Shown piece by piece: positions 6,484 to 9,221 of a stretch of DNA of 9,221 bases. Under the pieces are notes generated by a model. The model had not been told where the DNA came from, searched no databases, and was given only the letters and a program-made list of their open reading frames with translations. This stretch comes from Longimicrobium sp. (GTDB taxonomy: Bacteria > Gemmatimonadota > Gemmatimonadetes > Longimicrobiales > Longimicrobiaceae): the NCBI GenBank assembly GCA_030446945.1, contig JAUJMI010000121.1, positions 1-9,221 of the forward strand, read 5' to 3'. Position numbers and translations under genes: made by a program. Numbering within the stretch: the stretch's first letter is position 1; every line of letters starts with the position of its first letter.

Positions 6484-7452
6484 ATGAAGAGCATCCGCTC
6501 GGCGGTGTGCACTGCCTGCACCGGTATCGTGATGGCCTCCGGCTCGGCGGCGCAGACGCCGCCGCTCTCCACCTTCAGCATCGTGGCGTGCGACCCGCAG
6601 AACGGCTTCCTGGGGGTGGCCGTGCAGTCGCGCGTGGTGGGGGCGGGCTCCATCGTGCCGGCGGCGGAGGCGGAGGTGGGCGCGGTGGCGTCGCAGGCGG
6701 CGGCCAACGTGGCGTTCAAGCGCCGCGGGCTGGAGCTGATGCGGCAGGGTCGCTCGCCCGAGGAGGTGGTGGCCGAGTTCAGGCGCACCGACCCGGGGAT
6801 CGCGCGGCGCCAGTTCGCGGTGATGGACGCGCGCTGCCGCACCGCCGCCTTCACCGGCGACAGCGCGCAGGCGTGGGCCGGGCACCGCACCGGCGACCAC
6901 TTCAGCGTGCAGGGGAACATCCTCACCGGCCCCGAGGTGGTGGACTCCATGGCGAGCGCGTTCCGGCGCGCGGAGGCGGCGGGACGTCCCTTCGGCGAGC
7001 GGCTGCTGGCGGCGCTCAAGGCGGGCCAGGCGGCCGGCGGCGACCGGCGCGGGCGGCAGGGGGCTGGGCTGCTGATCGTGAAAAAGGGGGGCGGCTACGG
7101 CGGCGGCGACGACGTGTACGCCGACCTGCATGTGGAGGACGCGCCCGAGCCCATCCTGGAGCTGGAGCGGGTGTACAATGTGTGGATGTCGCTCTTCCAC
7201 CCCGAGGACCACTTCCTCCCCAACGGGTCGCAGGCGTTCTCTGTCCCGGCGGGGGCGCACGTCTGCCTGCTGCGCAACCTGCTGGCGAAGGCGGGGCACG
7301 GCACGCGCGCCACGCAGCAGTTCTGCGCCTTCGACGAAGAGGTGATCACCGCGCTCAAGGCGTTCCAGCGCGCGCAGAACCTTAGCGTGACACCGTCGCT
7401 CACGCCGCAGGCCGCGGCGCGCCTGCGCGAGTTAACGGGCGGGCGGCCGTAA
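6484..7452 (+). CDS. Exported DUF1028 protein with C-terminal peptidoglycan-binding-like region
   Basis: This is a DUF1028-family protein; the family belongs to the Ntn-hydrolase superfamily and its substrate is unknown. The 322 residues begin with a signal peptide (1-24, ending SGSAAQ), so the protein is probably periplasmic. The DUF1028 core covers about 29-225: STFSIVACDPQNGFLGVAVQSR, then AEVGAVASQAAANVAFKRRGLELMRQG, RRQFAVMDARCRTAAFTGD, WAGHRTGDHFSVQGNILTG, ERLLAALKAGQAAGGDRRGRQGAGLLIV and the DVYADLHVEDAPEPILEL segment. About residues 245-318 form a second region (VCLLRNLLAK, EEVITALKAFQRAQNL, SLTPQAAARLREL) that looks like the small peptidoglycan-binding domain often attached to DUF1028. 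Cys261 and Cys281 could form a disulfide after export. The ATG at 6484 is preceded by AGAGGA; the frame also has a GTG at 6472. It lies 25 bp after the YihY-family gene, in the same direction, and a hairpin repeat follows its stop. Confidence 0.9.
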   Translation: MKSIRSAVCTACTGIVMASGSAAQTPPLSTFSIVACDPQNGFLGVAVQSRVVGAGSIVPAAEAEVGAVASQAAANVAFKRRGLELMRQGRSPEEVVAEFRRTDPGIARRQFAVMDARCRTAAFTGDSAQAWAGHRTGDHFSVQGNILTGPEVVDSMASAFRRAEAAGRPFGERLLAALKAGQAAGGDRRGRQGAGLLIVKKGGGYGGGDDVYADLHVEDAPEPILELERVYNVWMSLFHPEDHFLPNGSQAFSVPAGAHVCLLRNLLAKAGHGTRATQQFCAFDEEVITALKAFQRAQNLSVTPSLTPQAAARLRELTGGRP

Positions 7453-7459
7453 CGGCGGG

Positions 7460-7489
7460 TCTCACGCGGAGACGCGGAGGCGCGGAGAA
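7460..7489 (+). repeat. 30-bp intergenic repeat, copy B
   Basis: This is the exact reverse complement of 2072-2101, seven bases after the DUF1028 stop. It is directly joined to the module GAGAACTGCAACGG (7485-7498), the inverse of 4846-4859, and then to the hairpin at 7509-7586. The modules are therefore shuffled between intergenic sites. Confidence 0.85.
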
Positions 7490-7508
7490 CTGCAACGGCG
7501 GAATAGCG

Positions 7509-7586
7509 TCACACGGAGGGCACAGAGGGAACTGCAAGGCACGGAGCACCCCTTCTTCTTTCGATTCCCTCCGTGTCCCTGTGTGA
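7509..7586. repeat. Inverted hairpin repeat, short-interior copy 2
   Basis: The left arm 7509-7531 (CACACGGAGGGCACAGAGGG in its core) and the right arm 7565-7586 (TTCCCTCCGTGTCCCTGTGT in its core) are imperfect inverse copies, with a 33-nt interior that includes CCCCTTCTTCTTTCG. The outer sequence matches the modules of 4768-4842, while the interior differs. It lies 57 bp past the DUF1028 stop and could be a structured 3' end of that transcript. Confidence 0.75.
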
Positions 7587-7617
7587 GAACAAGCCGTTGC
7601 GCCGCGGCTCCGCATGC

Positions 7618-7740
7618 AACCGGCTGGCGCCCGCCCGCGGCGAGCTCCTGGTCGCCCGCGCCCGCGTGGTGCGCGCCGGCCGCACCATTACCGTCTGCCA
7701 GGCGGACGGCGTGATGATCGACGGCGGCAGCGCGCGGCTC
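7618..7740 (+). pseudogene. Remnant of a PaaI-type hotdog thioesterase
   Basis: The plus frame here reads NRLAPARGELLVARARVV then RAGRTITVCQADGVMIDGG and SARL. This closely resembles the conserved C-terminal half of PaaI-family hotdog thioesterases (LAPARGE-LVARGRVVRAGRTLTVC-AD, recalled from the family). Only about 41 codons survive. The N-terminal half with the HGG-containing active-site region is absent, and the final strand is lost after SARL. The left end lies about 30 bp from the hairpin repeat at 7509-7586 and the right end about 12 bp from the hairpin at 7753-7786. The frame stays open upstream to 7573 only through repeat sequence. It is called a decayed fragment, not a working enzyme. 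Confidence 0.65.
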
Positions 7741-7752
7741 GGACAACACGAC

Positions 7753-7786
7753 GAGGGCACGGAGAGATGGTCGTCTCGGTGCCCTC
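7753..7786 (-). terminator. Hairpin 25 bp downstream of the DUF5715-like gene
   Basis: GAGGGCACGGAG (7753-7764) pairs with CTCGGTGCCCTC (7775-7786) with one mismatch, and one further A-T pair closes an 8-nt loop. On the minus strand it follows the stop at 7811 and is followed by the fairly T-rich CGTCGTGTTGT. A clean T run is missing, so it is only a probable terminator. On the plus strand it would end any transcript reading through the thioesterase remnant. Confidence 0.5.
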
Positions 7787-7810
7787 CCCCCTGTTGCGGC
7801 CACCCGCGCG

Positions 7811-8686
7811 TTATTCCACGTGCTCGGGGGCGCGGATGCGCGCGGCGACGGTGGTGTGGTAGACGGGCTGCTGGCGCTCCATCATCACCTTGACCTTGCC
7901 CTCCTTGCGCATGTCGCGGAGCACGCGCCCCAGCTCGCCCTGCAGCGCGCTGGCGTGGCGCTTGGCGACATCCTCCATCAGCGAGTCCTGGAGCTGCGCC
8001 AGCTCGGGCGGGAGCGCCGGCTTGGCCACGGGGGGCGCGAAGCGTATGTGCGAGATGTCCATCGTGGTGCCGTACTCGTGCGTGCTGACCCCGGCCGCCG
8101 CGTTGGGGTTGCGCTGGCGGAGGTCCGCCTGCGACTCGTCGGTGCGCAGGACGGAGGTCACCGTCAGGCGGAAGCGCGGGAGGCCCAGCTCGTCCATCCG
8201 CGCCTGGAAGCGGCGCGACGCCTCCAGCAGCATCCCACGTGCGGAGGGCGTGGAGAAGGGGACGGAGTAGGTGAGGTCGCGGAGCACCCAGTAGCTGGTG
8301 GTGTCTTCCAGCTCCACCAGCCGCCCGGTGCGCCGCAGCCGCGCGATCTCCGCGTCACCCGAGGCACGCACCCCGCCCGACTGCGCCACGGCGAGCTGCT
8401 CGGCGTTCACGTCCTGGCGAAGCGACGAGCGCTCCTCGCGCGTCAGCCCGCGCACTTTGCGCAGCGCCCGGTCCACCGAGTCCACCCGCGCCACGATGCG
8501 GGCGCGCTCTTCGGCCAGGTCGCTCGGCGTCGCGGCTGCGGGTGCACCCGGAGCGGCGGGTGCCGCACCCTCGGCACGCGCCGGCTCGGTCCTGGTGAGA
8601 TCCGTGTTCTCCGTCCGCCCGCACGCCCCCGCGACCCCCGCCGCCACCAGCAGCCCCGCTCCGCTCCAGCCCCAGATTGCACGCAT
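7811..8686 (-). CDS. Exported M15-like (DUF5715-like) protein, probable lipoprotein
   Basis: This appears to be a cell-envelope protein with the metal-site pattern of M15/VanY-type D,D-peptidases, best matching the DUF5715 group as I remember it. Action on peptidoglycan is inferred. The 291 residues start with a hydrophobic signal (8-21) ending GVAGAC; Cys22 would be the lipidation site, though the lipobox is imperfect. A Pro/Ala-rich linker (33-54) and a coiled-coil-like helix (55-100) follow. The catalytic-type region is at about 150-280: FRLTVTSVLRT (172-182, with Arg181), then STHEYGTTMD (201-210), which fits S-x-H-x6-D with His203 and Asp210, and ERQQPVYH (270-277, with His277). The usual E-x-x-H is not present; the only nearby Glu is seven residues before the His. 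The ATG at 8686 is favoured because it places the signal at the N-terminus; a GTG at 8728 in the same frame would add 14 residues. It is transcribed alone and convergent with the DUF1028 gene. Confidence 0.85.
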   Translation of the reverse strand: MRAIWGWSGAGLLVAAGVAGACGRTENTDLTRTEPARAEGAAPAAPGAPAAATPSDLAEERARIVARVDSVDRALRKVRGLTREERSSLRQDVNAEQLAVAQSGGVRASGDAEIARLRRTGRLVELEDTTSYWVLRDLTYSVPFSTPSARGMLLEASRRFQARMDELGLPRFRLTVTSVLRTDESQADLRQRNPNAAAGVSTHEYGTTMDISHIRFAPPVAKPALPPELAQLQDSLMEDVAKRHASALQGELGRVLRDMRKEGKVKVMMERQQPVYHTTVAARIRAPEHVE

Positions 8687-8800
8687 CTTCCGCCCCGCTC
8701 GCTGTGTGTTTCCGCTTGCGGGTTGCACAGGCTAAAACCGTGCCGGGCAACCATGTAGCCGTCATTGGCGCGCCTCCTCTTTCCCGGGAACGGCGCGTCG

Positions 8801-9162
8801 CACCGAGACACAGCGGAAGTAACCCAAACACTTCCTGAACGGAGCGCCGCGCCAGATCTGCGCCCTGGCTGCGCATTACTGCGCGTAGTGAAGGAGACGG
8901 GCTTCGCCGCGAGCACCGCACCATCCCATGTTCGATGCCCGTCATCGCGATCGGACAGTGTCTCGCCGCCCGCCACTGCACACGGTAGACACCCGCTGCC
9001 GTTGATCTCCACGGATGGGCTACCGCACATTGGATGGATCGCGCTGCACAGGAGAGCTCGTTTCCTTCACTCCGCGCCAAAGATCGACGTAAGGCAGGTA
9101 CCGTGAGGCGCTCCGTTCAGGAAGTGGGTTGTTCCGCGCGTTGGGGTTCCCTCTGTGCCCCC
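8801..9162. repeat. Composite intergenic unit: palindrome bracketed by hairpin-repeat modules
   Basis: CACCGAGACACAGCGGAAG at 8801-8819 (plus strand) and GGCACAGAGGGAACCCC on the minus strand within 9143-9162 resemble the arms of the hairpins at 4768-4842 and 7509-7586. They point towards each other across the ~325-bp palindrome. If the comparison is right, this is the same repeat family with a far longer interior. The similarity is partial and judged by eye. Confidence 0.45.
8813..9137. mobile_element. Near-palindromic ~325-bp element, MITE-like or structured RNA
   Basis: CACTTCCTGAACGGAGCGCC at 8829-8848 is repeated perfectly inverted at 9107-9126. The match extends outwards with small gaps to GCGGAA at 8813 and its inverse at about 9137. 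It continues inwards: 8881-8903 pairs with 9055-9077 at 20 of 23 positions, 8917-8940 with 9017-9043 imperfectly, and GTGTCT at 8958-8963 with AGACAC at 8987-8992, closing on a centre near 8975. There is no transposase and no convincing coding frame. A non-autonomous element with long inverted ends or a large RNA hairpin are the best explanations. It fills most of the gene-free stretch 8687-9221; the rest, upstream of the minus-strand lipoprotein gene, shows no clear promoter. Confidence 0.65.
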
Positions 9163-9173
9163 AGGGCCTCACC

Positions 9174-9195
9174 CCCGCTCGTTCCTCGCTGCCCC
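9174..9195 (-). repeat. 22-bp dispersed repeat, copy B
   Basis: This is the inverse copy of 3182-3203 with one mismatch. It is followed at once by CCTCTCC (9195-9201), which pairs with GGAGAGG (9210-9216) across an 8-nt loop, a small stem-loop at the window's right edge. No gene begins before the edge. Confidence 0.7.
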
Positions 9196-9221
9196 CTCTC
9201 CCGATAACAGGAGAGGCTGCG

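Noticed and set aside
7573..7893. Complete 106-residue protein containing the thioesterase-like segment
   Set aside because: Only the middle 41 codons look like protein. The first part is hairpin repeat and the last part overlaps the opposite-strand lipoprotein gene.
8765..9106. 113-codon open frame on the plus strand upstream of the lipoprotein gene
   Set aside because: It lies almost wholly inside the palindromic element, has mixed codon use, no ribosome site and no recognisable protein features.

Overview
The window is high-GC DNA (strong G/C third-position bias in every real gene) from a free-living bacterium. The gene families, a family of short intergenic hairpin repeats and a secreted DUF1028 protein are reminiscent of Gemmatimonadota, perhaps a Longimicrobium relative. 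That placement is inference; there is no rRNA or marker gene here to prove it.

Layout. (1) 1-1916, minus strand: the 5' portion of a PAS-PAS-GGDEF-EAL cyclic-di-GMP protein that runs off the left edge inside the EAL domain. Its start region is odd: a good promoter and an ATG lie in a reading frame one base away from the PAS-coding frame. (2) 2177-3073, plus: a NUDT19-like Nudix hydrolase transcribed divergently from gene 1. (3) 3293-4753, plus: a ChlI/BchI-like (COG1239-type) AAA+ ATPase, followed by a hairpin repeat and a convincing intrinsic terminator. (4) 4938-5264, 5352-6458 and 6484-7452, plus: a probable run of three envelope genes, namely a small single-pass membrane protein, a YihY/BrkB-family six-helix membrane protein and an exported DUF1028 protein with a C-terminal peptidoglycan-binding-like region. 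(5) 7453-7810: a gene-poor patch with two repeats, a 41-codon remnant of a PaaI-type hotdog thioesterase and a hairpin terminator. (6) 7811-8686, minus: an exported, probably lipid-anchored, M15-like (DUF5715-like) protein. (7) 8687-9221: no gene, but a near-palindromic element of about 325 bp centred near 8975.

The genes do not form one pathway. Genes 4-6 share an envelope theme (membrane, periplasm, cell wall), while genes 1-3 are signalling, nucleotide/CoA housekeeping and an AAA+ remodeller. No phage, defence island, CRISPR array, transposase or RNA gene was recognised. The most unusual content is intergenic. One is a family of inverted CAC-rGAG-CACAGAGGGAA modules that flank interiors of different length (about 30 nt twice, about 320 nt once). 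The others are the large palindrome itself, the thioesterase remnant next to one of these repeats, and the apparent +1 frame discontinuity at the start of the GGDEF-EAL gene.
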